A program made the position numbers and the translations under genes. A DNA stretch of 51,709 bases from NCBI GenBank assembly GCA_024226315.1, contig JAAELT010000481.1, forward strand, positions 1 to 51,709. The letters run 5' to 3'. Under the pieces are notes generated by a model. The model ran no database searches. It was not told the DNA's origin and saw only the letters and a list, made by a program, of their open reading frames with translations. Every line of letters begins with the position of its first letter. Position 1 is the first letter of the stretch. This DNA comes from a bacterium. GTDB taxonomy: Bacteria > Acidobacteriota > Thermoanaerobaculia > Multivoradales > J023. Positions 15,800 through 25,400 of this stretch are shown one piece after another.

Positions 15800-16737
15800 G
15801 ACCTCGAGACCGCAGCCTCGCAAGCCGTCTTGAAAGAAGAATATTTTCTTTTGACCGAAAGAATCAGCGCCTCCTAGGGATTGCGGACGCATCTAAACGC
15901 GAATCCTTCTTGGAGCAACTCCTTGAGAGCATCCGGAGAGTGAAATACGTATCAGTATTACGTAAGCAGAGACTAAGCGGCCGGCGTTCTGATCCAAACA
16001 ACGAGATGTTCGACCCTTTGAGAGCCGCAATACTATTTCAACGCGCGGGGGAGATCGACGAGGCCTTTTGGCTCGTTTTCTTGTTCGTCCACTTTGGCAA
16101 ACACCCTCGTGCCGGATGGCGCTATGCGCGAGAAGTCTACGGCTGCCTAGGCGGCACTGTGCGATGGGACTGGGCACGTACGAGTGCTGATCCAGGCAGT
16201 TTTCGCGACTGGCTCGACACCCACAAAGACGAGTTAAAGCGAGAGGGCGCTCCTAGGGGTTTTGGCAATCATCGCAAGTATCAAAGCCTAGACGCTTACT
16301 CCGCGAACGGCACTGGCTCCGCAGTCGAAAGCTATGTGCGCTGGGTGTGCCCGCCGAGGACTCACCACGAACTAATGAAGCGTGCCCTGGGGCAAGTCGA
16401 TGGCGATCCACGCGAGGCTTTTGATTTCCTCTATCGGTCTATGGACGCCGTTGCGAGTTTCGGCAGGACCGCGAGGTTCGACTATCTAACCATGGTCGGC
16501 AAGCTAGCTCTGGCACCTATTGAGCCAGGTTCAACGTACATGAAGAGTGCGACTGGCCCGCTCGCCGGCGCGCGATTGCTGTTCGGCGGACACAGAGAAG
16601 CGCCATTGAAACCGGCGATTCTAGAAGAATGGCTTGTCGCGCTAGGAGCTCATCTCAACGTTGGAATGCAAGTGCTCGAAGACTCTCTCTGCAATTGGCA
16701 AAAGAGTCCCAATACGTTTCAGGCATTTAGAGGCTGA
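15796..16737 (+). CDS. Alpha-glutamyl/putrescinyl thymine pyrophosphorylase-like protein
   Basis: This 313-residue protein shows the pattern I recall for the aGPT-PPlase clades, DNA-glycosylase-fold enzymes linked to thymine hypermodification. Signs are FWLVFLFVHFGKHPRAGWR (91-109), GFGNHRKYQSL (155-165), SFGRTARFDYLTMVGKL (221-237), GATGP-like SATGPLAGARLLFGG (251-265) and VLEDSLCNWQKSP (293-305). In phages, related enzymes act on pyrophosphorylated 5-hydroxymethyluracil in DNA. GTG 15796 is preferred because it overlaps the previous stop and AAGGTG lies upstream; ATG 15763 is an alternative. It is the last gene of the operon and converges on the HigA gene with only seven bases between stops. 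The family call is from memory. Confidence 0.7.
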   Translation: MRPRDRSLASRLERRIFSFDRKNQRLLGIADASKRESFLEQLLESIRRVKYVSVLRKQRLSGRRSDPNNEMFDPLRAAILFQRAGEIDEAFWLVFLFVHFGKHPRAGWRYAREVYGCLGGTVRWDWARTSADPGSFRDWLDTHKDELKREGAPRGFGNHRKYQSLDAYSANGTGSAVESYVRWVCPPRTHHELMKRALGQVDGDPREAFDFLYRSMDAVASFGRTARFDYLTMVGKLALAPIEPGSTYMKSATGPLAGARLLFGGHREAPLKPAILEEWLVALGAHLNVGMQVLEDSLCNWQKSPNTFQAFRG

Positions 16738-16744
16738 CAACGCG

Positions 16745-17818
16745 TTAGTCGCCCCAAGTGTATCGCCTCTTGAGTCCATTCAGCCAGTTGGGCTTGATCT
16801 TCTCAAGGTGCTGTAGCTGACCGACAACTATACCCGGAGACACCCCTAAGCGTCGGGCGAATCTGATGACCTCACGCCCATTCGCCGGGAGCCTCAATAG
16901 CTCCGGGAGAAAGGTGGCAGGCACTAAAGTACGAGCCGCGAACTCGTTGGCTTCCTGTTCCTCGGCTGTTAAGGACGTGTCAGTCGCCTCAAGGAAGAGA
17001 GAATTCTTTCCGTGTAGAACGAGATGACCGGCCTCGTGAAAGAATGTAAACCAGAAGTGGTCATCCGTTAGATACCGGAAACTGAGTAACAAGAGGGCCT
17101 TCTTGGGTGAAAGGAATCGAGTGGCTCCACTGGCCCGGCAGCCAGCGGGCGCGCGGACAATCGCCACTGCAACGCCACTTCTAGCGCAATGTCTTATCAA
17201 CTCGGGAAGGAAGTGGGCTGGGTCCTTCTTGCGTGTTAGAGATCGGATCTCTTTCAAGGATTGTTTGAATCGGTCCGCATTCCAAGCTTCGCACTGAATC
17301 TTTTTCGCCTCGATTTCTCCTTGGCGGAGCCAAGCCAAAACGGACCCGGGCCGTGAGTCAAAAGAGGGCGATGTGCGAAAGGCGAGGGTCTTTTCGATAC
17401 CTGCATACGCCTTGCGCCAAGCCGCTATGCTGGGCACGTCGAAGAAACGGAGGCATGCGTCCGCTTCCTCTGAGGGGCGGGGGACCGGATCGATCCAACC
17501 AAACTTGATCATATCCCCGATGGGAAACTCAGCCAACCATTCCTTCTCATCTGCATACAGGCCACCAATGTCTTGTCGATATTGGTAGTCCCGTGACATC
17601 CAGAATTCTACTGATGCCCCAAGTGCACGCTCAAGACGCCTCGCAACTCCTATCGTTATAGTAGCACGACCTTGGAGCAGGTCTGTTGTATCCTGCGTTG
17701 TATGCCCAATGCGCTGCGCAAACTCGGCCACAGAGAGTTCTCGCTCCTTTAGAATGTCGGCAATCGTGTCTCCGGGCGCTGAAACCCAATCTGGTCGGAA
17801 CTCTTGGCTGTTAGTCAT
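16745..17818 (-). CDS. higA: HigA-type antitoxin: XRE HTH fused to ImmA/IrrE peptidase
   Basis: This 357-residue protein has an XRE HTH at about 18-72 (LSVAEFAQRIGHTTQDTTDL) with the HigA-like continuation GASVEFWMSRD. A C-terminal ImmA/IrrE zinc metallopeptidase domain carries HEAGHLVLHG (261-270) and a downstream acidic EEQEANEFAARTLVP segment that supplies the third zinc ligand. This fusion class acts as antitoxin and repressor for RelE/HigB-like toxins; the peptidase may cleave a regulator on stress. ATG 17818 lies inside the end of the toxin gene (8-nt overlap), so the two are co-translated. It is the downstream partner and converges with the base-modification-like operon. Confidence 0.85.
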   Translation of the reverse strand: MTNSQEFRPDWVSAPGDTIADILKERELSVAEFAQRIGHTTQDTTDLLQGRATITIGVARRLERALGASVEFWMSRDYQYRQDIGGLYADEKEWLAEFPIGDMIKFGWIDPVPRPSEEADACLRFFDVPSIAAWRKAYAGIEKTLAFRTSPSFDSRPGSVLAWLRQGEIEAKKIQCEAWNADRFKQSLKEIRSLTRKKDPAHFLPELIRHCARSGVAVAIVRAPAGCRASGATRFLSPKKALLLLSFRYLTDDHFWFTFFHEAGHLVLHGKNSLFLEATDTSLTAEEQEANEFAARTLVPATFLPELLRLPANGREVIRFARRLGVSPGIVVGQLQHLEKIKPNWLNGLKRRYTWGD

Positions 17819-18140
17819 CGTGCTCCTCAATTCGTAGAATCTTGACCCGACTGACTTTGGCCCAATCTAGGTCGCCAGTTTCACTCGTTGGATTTTTAGG
17901 GTGGTTAGCGCAGAGCACAATGCGGTGGCTATTGGCAAGATCGAGAACCATGTGTTCGGACGCCGCTCCGTCGAGTCTACGTGGCCGGCCAACGATGAGA
18001 TCTTTGGAGGATGTGGCTGCGCGGAGATCTGCCAAGCGGCGCTTGAGGCTCTCAGCCACTTCCAAACCCAGCTCTCCCCTCGCATGGGCTTCGCTCTCAC
18101 ACAGCGTCCGAAGCTTCTTGGCCTTGAAGGCGAGTTCCAA
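17811..18140 (-). CDS. higB: HigB/RelE-type toxin
   Basis: This 109-residue protein looks like the plasmid-maintenance killer family: MELAFKAKKLRTLCESE at the N-terminus, then LKRRLADLRAATSSKDLI, and the C-terminal strand HRIVLCANHPKNP. These toxins are ribosome-dependent mRNA interferases. The start is a TTG at 18140 with GGAAAGG about eight bases upstream; no in-frame ATG is available nearby. The stop lies eight bases inside the antitoxin gene. The toxin-first order is typical of higBA. Confidence 0.75.
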   Translation of the reverse strand: MELAFKAKKLRTLCESEAHARGELGLEVAESLKRRLADLRAATSSKDLIVGRPRRLDGAASEHMVLDLANSHRIVLCANHPKNPTSETGDLDWAKVSRVKILRIEEHDD

Positions 18141-18602
18141 CGTGTTGGCCTTTCCGAGCTAGGCTTGAGCGTCGGTTTCCATGGTCACTCAGGGTAGGCT
18201 GCCGATGTGCGGGAGCAGGGCGCCAGAGGTGCACACTGACCAAGGTCGGGTTGCTGTACAGCCGGCGGGACTCTTGCGCCCGCGTGAGTAAGCACATAGC
18301 CAGTATAGCGGAAGCCGTGTTGCGATGCGGGTTGGTGGAACGCCTGTCCGGGCTGCCTTTGACAATCTTCGGTTCTTCCGGCAGAGGTCTCCTTCCTGCC
18401 GAGGTCTCATTTGCACCCGAGTGCTCGAGCTGGCGCAGGACAGGCAGCCGGCAGCTGGTGAGCGAGGGCCTCCGGTGACTACGGCTTCTTGGTCGAAACT
18501 CGGCACGTTCGAGTAGTCGGAAGGACTCGCGCGCTGGGCCATTCAGGGTTTCCGCCTTGAGTGTTGCCGTCTGCTGCCGGCGGCGGTCAGAAGCGGAGCA
18601 GT
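18141..18602. other. Gene-free stretch upstream of higB
   Basis: The higB promoter should be here on the minus strand. Frames longer than 60 codons exist on both strands, but all have shadow-like Arg/Ser/Pro composition and no ribosome binding site. Confidence 0.4.
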
Positions 18603-18720
18603 GTTGCAGTGTGCTGCCCCCACAGTGCCCCTTGACACCGCAATTCCGATTTGTGGTAAGCTGCTCCCATCATGGGCACGACGGGAGTAAACACCGGTCA
18701 GTCAAGCACTTACGAGGTGT
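18603..18720 (+). repeat. Dispersed repeat copy B, left part (split by IS21)
   Basis: This part contains GTTGCAGTGTGCTGCCCCC, then TTGACA (18632-18637), a 19-base spacer and TAAGCT (18657-18662). The palindrome CCCATCATGGG, GACGGGAGTAAACACCGG and CAAGCACTTACGAGGTGT follow. The sequence stops at the IS21 end and resumes at 21381. GTAAG at the promoter-like element can pair with CTTAC downstream. Confidence 0.9.
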
Positions 18721-18855
18721 TGTGACTGACCGCCCATATGCGGCCATTCGATGGTCGCCTCAATCCGGCCACCTGATGGTCGGCATAATCCGGCCACTGG
18801 CCAGACAGGGATCTCGGCCTTCATCGACCGGTACCCTCCGCTCAAAGGAGGTGCC

Positions 18856-20394
18856 ATGGCGAACAGGAGGTTCGAGATGTACGAGTACAGACAGGTGCTG
18901 GTCCGAATGCGGCAAGGAGCATCGGATCGCGGGATCCGTCGCGCCGGCCTAATGGGCCGCGACAAGGCTCGGGAAGTGCGGGAGATCGCGCTGGAGCAGG
19001 GCTGGCTGGATCGCTCCATGCCGTTGCCTGCGGACGCGGAGCTGGCGGAGTTCTTCGGTAATCCTCAGCGTCCTTCGACGCCGTCGACGGTGGAGCCCCA
19101 TCGCGAGAAGGTGGTGAAGTGGCGGCGCGACGGCTTGCAGGCGACGACGATCTACCGGCTGCTGAAGCGGGTCCACCACTTCAAGGGTAGCTACTCGGCG
19201 GTGCGCCGCTTCGTCAACAAGCTGGAGCCGGAGCCGTCGCAGCGGACGATGCGGCTGAGCTTCGTTCCTGGCGAGGCGGCGCAAGTCGATTTCGGCAGCG
19301 GTCCGAAGCTGCCGGATCCGGTCACCGGAGAGGAGACCTCGACGTGGGTCTTCATCATGACGCTGTGCTGGAGCCGCCACCAGTACGCGGAGATCGTGTG
19401 GGATCAGAAGGTACCGACCTGGCTGGGCTGCCACCAGCGAGCGTTCCGTTTCTTCGGCGGGGTTCCGAAGCAGGTCACGATCGACAATCCGAAGTGCGCG
19501 ATCACCAAGGCGTGCACACGCGATCCGGAGGTCCAGCGGGCCTACGCCGAGCTGGCGGAGGCCTACGACTTCCAACTCAATCCGTGCCCACCGCGGGACC
19601 CGAAAAAGAAGGGCCGGGTGGAGTCGGGAGTGAAGTACTTCAAGCGTGCCTTCCTGCCGGGCCGGGAGTTTCGCGACCTGGCCGATGCCAACCGCCAGCT
19701 GGAGGAGTGGGTGCTGGGCGAAGCGGGCCAGCGCATCCACGGCACGACGCAGGAGCGGCCGCTCAACCGCTTCGCCGAGACGGAGTGTCACGAGCTGCAG
19801 CCGCTACCGGAGCGGGCTTTCGAGCCGGCTGAGTGGAAGCGTCTGCTGCTGCATCGCGACAGCTATGTCCGCTTCGAGAGGTGCTTCTACTCGGCGCCGT
19901 TCGTGCACATCGACGAGCGACTGTGGGTGCGCGCCACGGCGACCATGGTGGAGATCTTCCACCGCCATGAGCTGATGGCCAGCCACTCGCGGTGCCGGCG
20001 GCCGGGCGAGATGTCCACAGTCGCCGACCATCTACCGCCTGAAGCTCAAGCGTTCCTGCGCATGACGCGACCGTGGTGCCGCGACCAGGCGGACGAGATT
20101 GGGCCTGCTTGCCGTGCGGTGATCGATCAGCTCTTCGCCGATCGCATCGTCGAGCGTCTACGGGCCGCTCAGGGCGTGATCGGTCTGTGTAAGACCTACG
20201 GTCGAGAGCGGTTGGAGTCCGCCTGCCGGCGGGCCCTGGCTTTCGATGATCCACAGTATCGGACGGTGAAAACCATCCTGCGTCGGGGCCTGGACCAGGT
20301 CGCATTACAGGAAGACGCCTTCGACCGCCTGGCCGACGTCTACACCGGCTCCGGCCGGTTCACCCGCGACATCAGCGCGCTGTTGGTGCACTGA
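18856..20394 (+). CDS. istA: IS21-family transposase IstA
   Basis: This 512-residue DDE transposase starts at ATG 18856, after a perfect AAAGGAGG. An N-terminal HTH region (about 10-60) is followed by the retroviral-integrase fold catalytic domain. The catalytic residues are D145 in AAQVDFGSG, D210 in VTIDNPK and E256 in KKGRVESGVKY. The C-terminal Mu-transposase-like beta-barrel region covers about 350-420. The protein is full length with no frameshift. It excises and joins the element together with the IstB ATPase encoded 13 bp downstream. Confidence 0.95.
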   Translation: MANRRFEMYEYRQVLVRMRQGASDRGIRRAGLMGRDKAREVREIALEQGWLDRSMPLPADAELAEFFGNPQRPSTPSTVEPHREKVVKWRRDGLQATTIYRLLKRVHHFKGSYSAVRRFVNKLEPEPSQRTMRLSFVPGEAAQVDFGSGPKLPDPVTGEETSTWVFIMTLCWSRHQYAEIVWDQKVPTWLGCHQRAFRFFGGVPKQVTIDNPKCAITKACTRDPEVQRAYAELAEAYDFQLNPCPPRDPKKKGRVESGVKYFKRAFLPGREFRDLADANRQLEEWVLGEAGQRIHGTTQERPLNRFAETECHELQPLPERAFEPAEWKRLLLHRDSYVRFERCFYSAPFVHIDERLWVRATATMVEIFHRHELMASHSRCRRPGEMSTVADHLPPEAQAFLRMTRPWCRDQADEIGPACRAVIDQLFADRIVERLRAAQGVIGLCKTYGRERLESACRRALAFDDPQYRTVKTILRRGLDQVALQEDAFDRLADVYTGSGRFTRDISALLVH

Positions 20395-20407
20395 GGAGGA
20401 GATCACG

Positions 20408-21223
20408 ATGAACCCTATCCCCGAGCTCACCCCTCAGCTGAAGAAGCTACGGCTCTCCGGCATCCTCCACACCCTCGAGCAACGCAACCGCGAGGCCATG
20501 GAGCGCAAGCTCGCCTACACAGAGTTCCTCGCCTTGCTCATCCAAGACGAGGTCGCCCGGCGCGATCAGAAGAAATTCGACCTGCGCCTGCGGCGAGCCG
20601 GCTTCCGCTCGTCGAAGACGCTGGAGGCTTTCGACTTCGACTTCAATCCCAAGGTGCCCAAGGAGCTGATCCTGGATCTGGGGACCTGCCGCTTCCTCCA
20701 GGAGCGGGTTTCGGTCCTGATCGCCGGCCCCTGTGGCACCGGCAAGAGCCATGTCGCGCAAGCTCTCGGCCACTGTGCCGTGCGCGCCGGTCACGATGTG
20801 CTCTTCCTCACCCAGAGCCAGTTGCTCGGCAATCTTCACAAGGCCCGAGCCATGGGCACCTTCGAGCGGCGATTCCAGGCGATGGCTCGCGTCGACCTAC
20901 TCATCATCGATGACTATGGCCTCAAACCGCTACGCTCGCCGCAGGACGAGGATCTGCACGACCTCATCGCTGAGCGTTACGAACGCCACTCGACGCTCGT
21001 GACCAGCAACCTCGATTTCTCCGAGTGGGGCGAGGCGTTTCCCAACCGGCTCCTCGGCGCCTCGACGCTGGATCGCCTGCGTGACAGCGCGTATCGCGTC
21101 ATCCTGGAGGGCGAGAGTCACCGCAAACCCAAGCCCCTGCCCAAGGGACTCGGCTCACGTCGACCGACCTCGAAGACGGCCAGGGGGGAGAAGCGGAATT
21201 CACCTAAGGTGGAAACCTCATGA
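20408..21223 (+). CDS. istB: IS21-family helper ATPase IstB
   Basis: This 271-residue DnaA/AAA+-like ATPase has Walker A GPCGTGKS (107-114) and Walker B DLLIIDDYG (163-171). The sensor segment TLVTSNLDFSEWGEAF and the terminal arginine region LDRLRDSAYRV are present as in IstB proteins. GGAGGAG precedes ATG 20408. It assembles on DNA and stimulates IstA. The C-terminal tail after about 240 is basic and longer than usual. Confidence 0.95.
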   Translation: MNPIPELTPQLKKLRLSGILHTLEQRNREAMERKLAYTEFLALLIQDEVARRDQKKFDLRLRRAGFRSSKTLEAFDFDFNPKVPKELILDLGTCRFLQERVSVLIAGPCGTGKSHVAQALGHCAVRAGHDVLFLTQSQLLGNLHKARAMGTFERRFQAMARVDLLIIDDYGLKPLRSPQDEDLHDLIAERYERHSTLVTSNLDFSEWGEAFPNRLLGASTLDRLRDSAYRVILEGESHRKPKPLPKGLGSRRPTSKTARGEKRNSPKVETS

Positions 21224-21380
21224 GGCTCCGGCCGACAGCTCGTAGCCATCGATCGCTCGAGACTGTCGGAACCATCGGAGAACGGAGATAATGAGACAGT
21301 CGCCGAGGTCCCTGAACGGCCGTTTGTGGGTGGCCGGATTATGGCGGACATGGGTGGCCGGATTAGGGCGGTCAGTGACA

Positions 21381-21450
21381 GGTGTCTCCTGGGGCGAAAT
21401 CGGCGCTCAATCCGGGCCTTGGAGCCTGTTGATTGCCGCCCTTTCAGGGC
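21381..21450 (+). repeat. Dispersed repeat copy B, right part
   Basis: This continues copy B directly after the IS21 right end. It begins with the target duplication GGTGT, followed by CGAAATCGGCGCTCAATCC and GGGCCTTGGAGCCTGTTG. It ends in a perfect hairpin CGCCC-TTTCA-GGGCG. The same hairpin position exists in the other copies with variation, so it may be a terminator or structural end. Confidence 0.85.
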
Positions 21451-21543
21451 GACCGACACAACACTCCACAACACCCGACAGTGGTCAACCACTGCATTTG
21501 CAAAAACTTACGTGTTGGCACATATGGTAGGCAGTGGGTGCTT

Positions 21544-21590
21544 GTTGGCCAGTGCTGCCCCCCCAGAGTGCCCCCAGATCCCCCGGGTGC
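21544..21590 (+). repeat. Partial dispersed repeat copy E (5' end only)
   Basis: GTTGGCCAGTGCTGCCCCC followed by AGAGTGCCCC matches the start of copy D almost exactly. It decays before the promoter-like element. It lies about 95 bp after the end of copy B, which suggests a former tandem arrangement. The gap contains a CAGTGG-TCAA-CCACTG hairpin. Confidence 0.65.
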
Positions 21591-21631
21591 AACGCCGGAG
21601 GCCGGATCCCGCAGAATCTCGTCGACCTACG

Positions 21632-21830
21632 AGGCGAATCCTGGGCGGCGAGGATGCGGAAACCCCGAGAGCGCAGGTGGGTGATCGCGTCCTCGGCAGA
21701 AGCGTGCAGGCGGACGCCGACGTAGCGGCTGGTGCCACCGGCGCTCGAGCGCCGGGTCCTGAACGACGTGGCGCCGGACACCGCGTGGATCTCGGCAAGC
21801 AACGACCACTGGCTTCAAGGGCATCAACTG
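21632..21830 (-). pseudogene. Fragment of TrmH/SpoU-type RNA methyltransferase
   Basis: Two reading frames on the minus strand together resemble the N-terminal half of tRNA (Gm18) 2'-O-methyltransferase. VDALEASG (21828-21807) is followed, after a frameshift, by LAEIHAVSGATSFRT, the serine/glycine turn SAGGTSRYVGVRLH, and DAITHLRSRGFRILAA. The order and spacing match TrmH. The SAM-binding knot region is missing, because the frame ends near the repeat copy E boundary. It is a decayed fragment and not expressed as an enzyme. Confidence 0.55.
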
Positions 21831-22401
21831 CAGCCGCGAAGACACCATTCGCTCTTTCGACGAGCTTTTGCGACCTTCTCCGGTTCTCCTGGTGGGTCAG
21901 TGCTCCGCGCTGCCGTCTTCGGCGTGGCGCAGTGATGACGTCTTCCGCGCGCCGTCGATAACGCATCCGGCCTCCAACCGTGACATCTTGGCCCCGAAAA
22001 TGATGCGGTCGGACCACAAACGCTGGCTTCTCCGGCGCCGGGAAGACCTTCCCCGGGGCCTGAGAAGGACATTTCCTGGCTGGGAATGTTGAAAATCGAC
22101 ACCCTTTATAGAACTGAACACGCGATGCGCAGTATCGCCAGAGCCGTGAAACACGCTGTGTTCAGCGAAGCGATCGGGGTCGAGGTCGGCACGATGTCCG
22201 AGCCGGGCCGGGCCGGGCCGGCCAACGTCTTCCGCGTCCAGTGGCTGGCGGAGCTTGCCCGTAGAGGTGACGATGAGCGTTCTGATGGAAATCGCCCGCG
22301 TTGAAACGTCGCCTCGGACTTCACTTCGGAACACGGCAGCAAGCCGCGCACGCTCCAACCGCGGACGAGAGCCCACGGTTTCTGGTGGAGAACATTTGGT
22401 C
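21831..22401. other. Gene-free stretch downstream of the giant surface-protein gene
   Basis: No intact gene is visible. The GC-rich tract GAGCCGGGCCGGGCCGGGCC at 22200-22219 is notable. An inverted pair GAACACGC/GCTGTGTTC surrounds 22115-22165 and may belong to a decayed insertion sequence, but no transposase motif is readable. I see no strong terminator after the giant gene. Confidence 0.35.
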
Positions 22402-25400
22402 TCACAGGTCGTCGGACGGATCGAGGGGATCGGTGTCGTCCACCAGCACCTCCTGTCCGTCACTGGCACCGCCGCCGTCGGTGTCGGCCGCCTGCGGATC
22501 GGTGCCGAGGCCGAGCTCTTCGACGTTGGTCAGGCCGTCGCCGTCGGGATCCTCGTCGGCGTCCGTCGGATCGAGGGGATCGAGGCCGTTGGCCAATTCG
22601 TAGGGATCGGGCAGACCGTCGGCGTCGCTGTCGGCCAGGGTCGGATCGGTGCCGTGCACATTGACCTCCTCGCCGTCGTCGAGACCGTCGCCGTCCGTAT
22701 CGCGGCGGTTGGGGTCGCTGCCGTGAAGGTTCACCTCGTCGCCGTCCGACAGGTCGTCGTCGTCGCTGTCGGCGTTGATGGGATCGGTGGCGGCGGTCTG
22801 CTCTTCGAGGTTCGACAGACCGTCGCCGTCGGCGTCGAGGGCGGCGTCGGTGGGATCGAGGGGATCGAGGCCGAAGCGCACCTCGAAGCCGTCGAGCATG
22901 CCGTCGTCGTCACTGTCCGGATCGTCCACGTCCGTGCCGTTGGCCGGCTCGTCGCGATTGGCCAGGCCGTCGAAGTCGTCGTCCGGATTGACCGCGCGCA
23001 CCAGCACGCGGCCCTCGCCCGTGTCAGGATCTTCATCGCGCCAGGCCAGGTGCAGGGTCGGGAAGCGGACAGCGAAGCCGGGGAGCTCGAAAAAGTCGCT
23101 CTCGGCCACCGCCTGCAAGGGGAAACGGTCCGTGCCGTCGGCATCGAGGGCCCGCACCCGGATATCGAAGGCCTCGAAGGTGACCGGCGAGTCCTCGAGG
23201 TAGGCGACGTAGGCCGTGCCGTCCGGGCCGAAGGCCACCTGCAAGTGGCTCGACGACAGGCCGTCGTCGGGGGTGAGGGGCAGCGGCGCTTCGACGTGCA
23301 AGGCCGGGCCGTCGGCGGCGTCGCCGTCACGGTCGTCGAGCTGGGGATCGATGGCGAAGGCGAAGCCCTCGGTCACTTCGTCGTCGTCGTCCGGGTCCGG
23401 CGGGTCCAGGTCGGCGGCCACGGCCAGGGCCAGGAGCCCGCCCGGCAGGGGCGAGACCGACGGGAAGGAGAGGGTGGTGGTGCTCTCGGAAGCCAGGTCG
23501 GTGGCGGCGATGCGGAAGGCGCCGGTGGCCGGATCGAGCAGTGCGTAATAGAGGCTCCAGTCGAAGCATTCCTCGGAATAGTCTTCGTCGCAGATGGGCC
23601 CGTCGTCATCGTCATCGCCGTCGATCTCGGGCAGCTCGTCGGAGGTGCTGACCCACAGCAGGTGCAGGCCGTTGCCGTCCTCCGCCAGGCGCGGCCAGCT
23701 CTGGCCGGCACGCTCGAAAAAGCCGGCGTCGTATTTCTCGGGCGGCGTCTGCCCGCCCGGGGGTGGGATCTGCAGTCCTTCGATTCTGAAAAGGTCGACG
23801 ATGGCGGAGAAGACCAGGACGGTCGGCGTGCGCTCGCCGCCGGTCGCGTCGAGGTGCAGGTAGTGGAGCTCCTCGAAGGTGGTGACGGTGAAGGAGACCT
23901 GCTCTTCGGTGAACCGCGTCCACGCCAGGTGGGCGCCGCCCGCGCCGTCGCCGAGCACGGTGGGATTGAACGCCCGGTTGTCGAATTCATCACCGGCCAC
24001 GAAGCGCGGGCCGACGGTGACGACGGCGAGCGCACCGGCGGCGGAGCCGTCCTGGTCGTCGAGCCCCGGATCGAGCTTCAGGTAGCTCAGCTCGCCCGCC
24101 CCTTCGCGCCAGAAGACGTGCACCTCGCCGGTGGCGTCCACGGCCATGGACAGCTGGGAGGGGTCGCAGAAGCCGCCCGGAAGGCCGGCACCGGTCAGCG
24201 CCGTGTCGTCGATCAGGGTGGCGCCCGCGGGAGACAGCATGGAGTAGTAGACCGCGTCGCAGCCGGGATCCCGGGAGTCGATCCAGGTGACGTGGCGGTT
24301 GGCCCCGGCGTCGAGCCCGAGGCGCGGGCGCTGCACGCCGCCGCCGCCGTTGTTCACCTGCACCGGCGTCAGGTCGTCGGTGGAATCGAGGGGGTCGGTG
24401 GCGTCGAGCTCGATCTCGTCCCCATCTTCACGACCGCCGCCGTCGGTGTCGGCCAGCACCGGGTTGGTGCCGAAGACGTTGACCTCGTCGCCGTCCGCCA
24501 GGCGGTCGCGGTCGCTGTCCTGAGACAGCGGATCCGTGCCCAGCAGCTCCACTTCGTCGCCGTCCGTCAGGCCGTCGCCATCGGTGTCCGGATCGGCCGG
24601 ATCCGTGCCGATGAGCACTTCCTCGCCCAGGGTGAGGCCGTCGCCGTCGGCGTCGACCAGGCCGTCGGCGGGATCCAGAGGATCGAGGCCGTTGGCGACC
24701 TCGAAGCCATCGCTCAGGAGGTCGCCGTCGGTATCGGCGTCGATGGGATCGGTACCGTGCACATTCACCTCGTCGCCATCCGCCAGGCCGTCGCCGTCGC
24801 TGTCGGCAATCGCCGGATCGGTGCCGTGCACGTTCACCTCGTCGCCGTCCGACAAGCCGTCGTCGTCGCTGTCGGCGTCTCTCGGGTCGGTGCACGCGCC
24901 CTGCTCTTGAAGGTTGGTGAGGCCGTCGGCGTCGGCGTCGAGAACCGCATCCGTGGGGTCGAGGCCGTCGAAGCCGAAGTCGACCTCGAAACCGTCGAGC
25001 ATACCGTCATCGTCGCTGTCCGGATCCCCGGGGTCGAGGCCGAGCTCGCGCTCGCGGCGGTCGGACACGCCGTCAGCGTCGGTATCCGGGTTCAGAAAGC
25101 CGAGGTGCACTTCGTCGACTGTGGCCCCTGGCTGAGTCCACACCACGAGGCCGGTGGCGCCGGCCGCGGCCACGGACGGCCGTACGGCGCTTGAGCTGAT
25201 CGGCGTCGAGCTCAGAGCCTGGGGCGCTGTCGTGGGGACGCCGAAAGGATCTGCAATCAAGGCCAGGATCTCGCTCTGGAAGTCGGGCGCGCCGCGCTGG
25301 TCGAGCCAGGCCACGACGGCGTTGCCGCCGGGATCCAGAGCCGACGACAGTGAGTCGGACCGCAGGCCGTCGTCGTCGCTGAGTCGCTGCGGCGGCTCGA

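Larger units (their letters stand above)
18721..21380 (+). mobile_element. Complete IS21-family insertion sequence
   Basis: This 2660-bp element has imperfect terminal inverted repeats: the left end is TGTGACTGACCGCCC and the right end reads TGTCACTGACCGCCC on the other strand. Several internal copies of ATCCGGCCAC lie near each end, as is usual for IS21 transposase-binding sites. It is bordered by a 5-bp direct repeat GGTGT (18716-18720 and 21381-21385), the target duplication. It encodes IstA and IstB on the plus strand, both intact, so it may still be active. It interrupts dispersed repeat copy B. Confidence 0.93.

Noticed and set aside
22255..25194. A 979-codon plus-strand open frame opposite the giant surface-protein gene
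   Set aside because: Its Val/Gly/Ile/Arg-rich repetitive translation is the mirror of the GAC/GGC-rich TSP3 repeats on the minus strand. It has no ribosome binding site and no domain signal.
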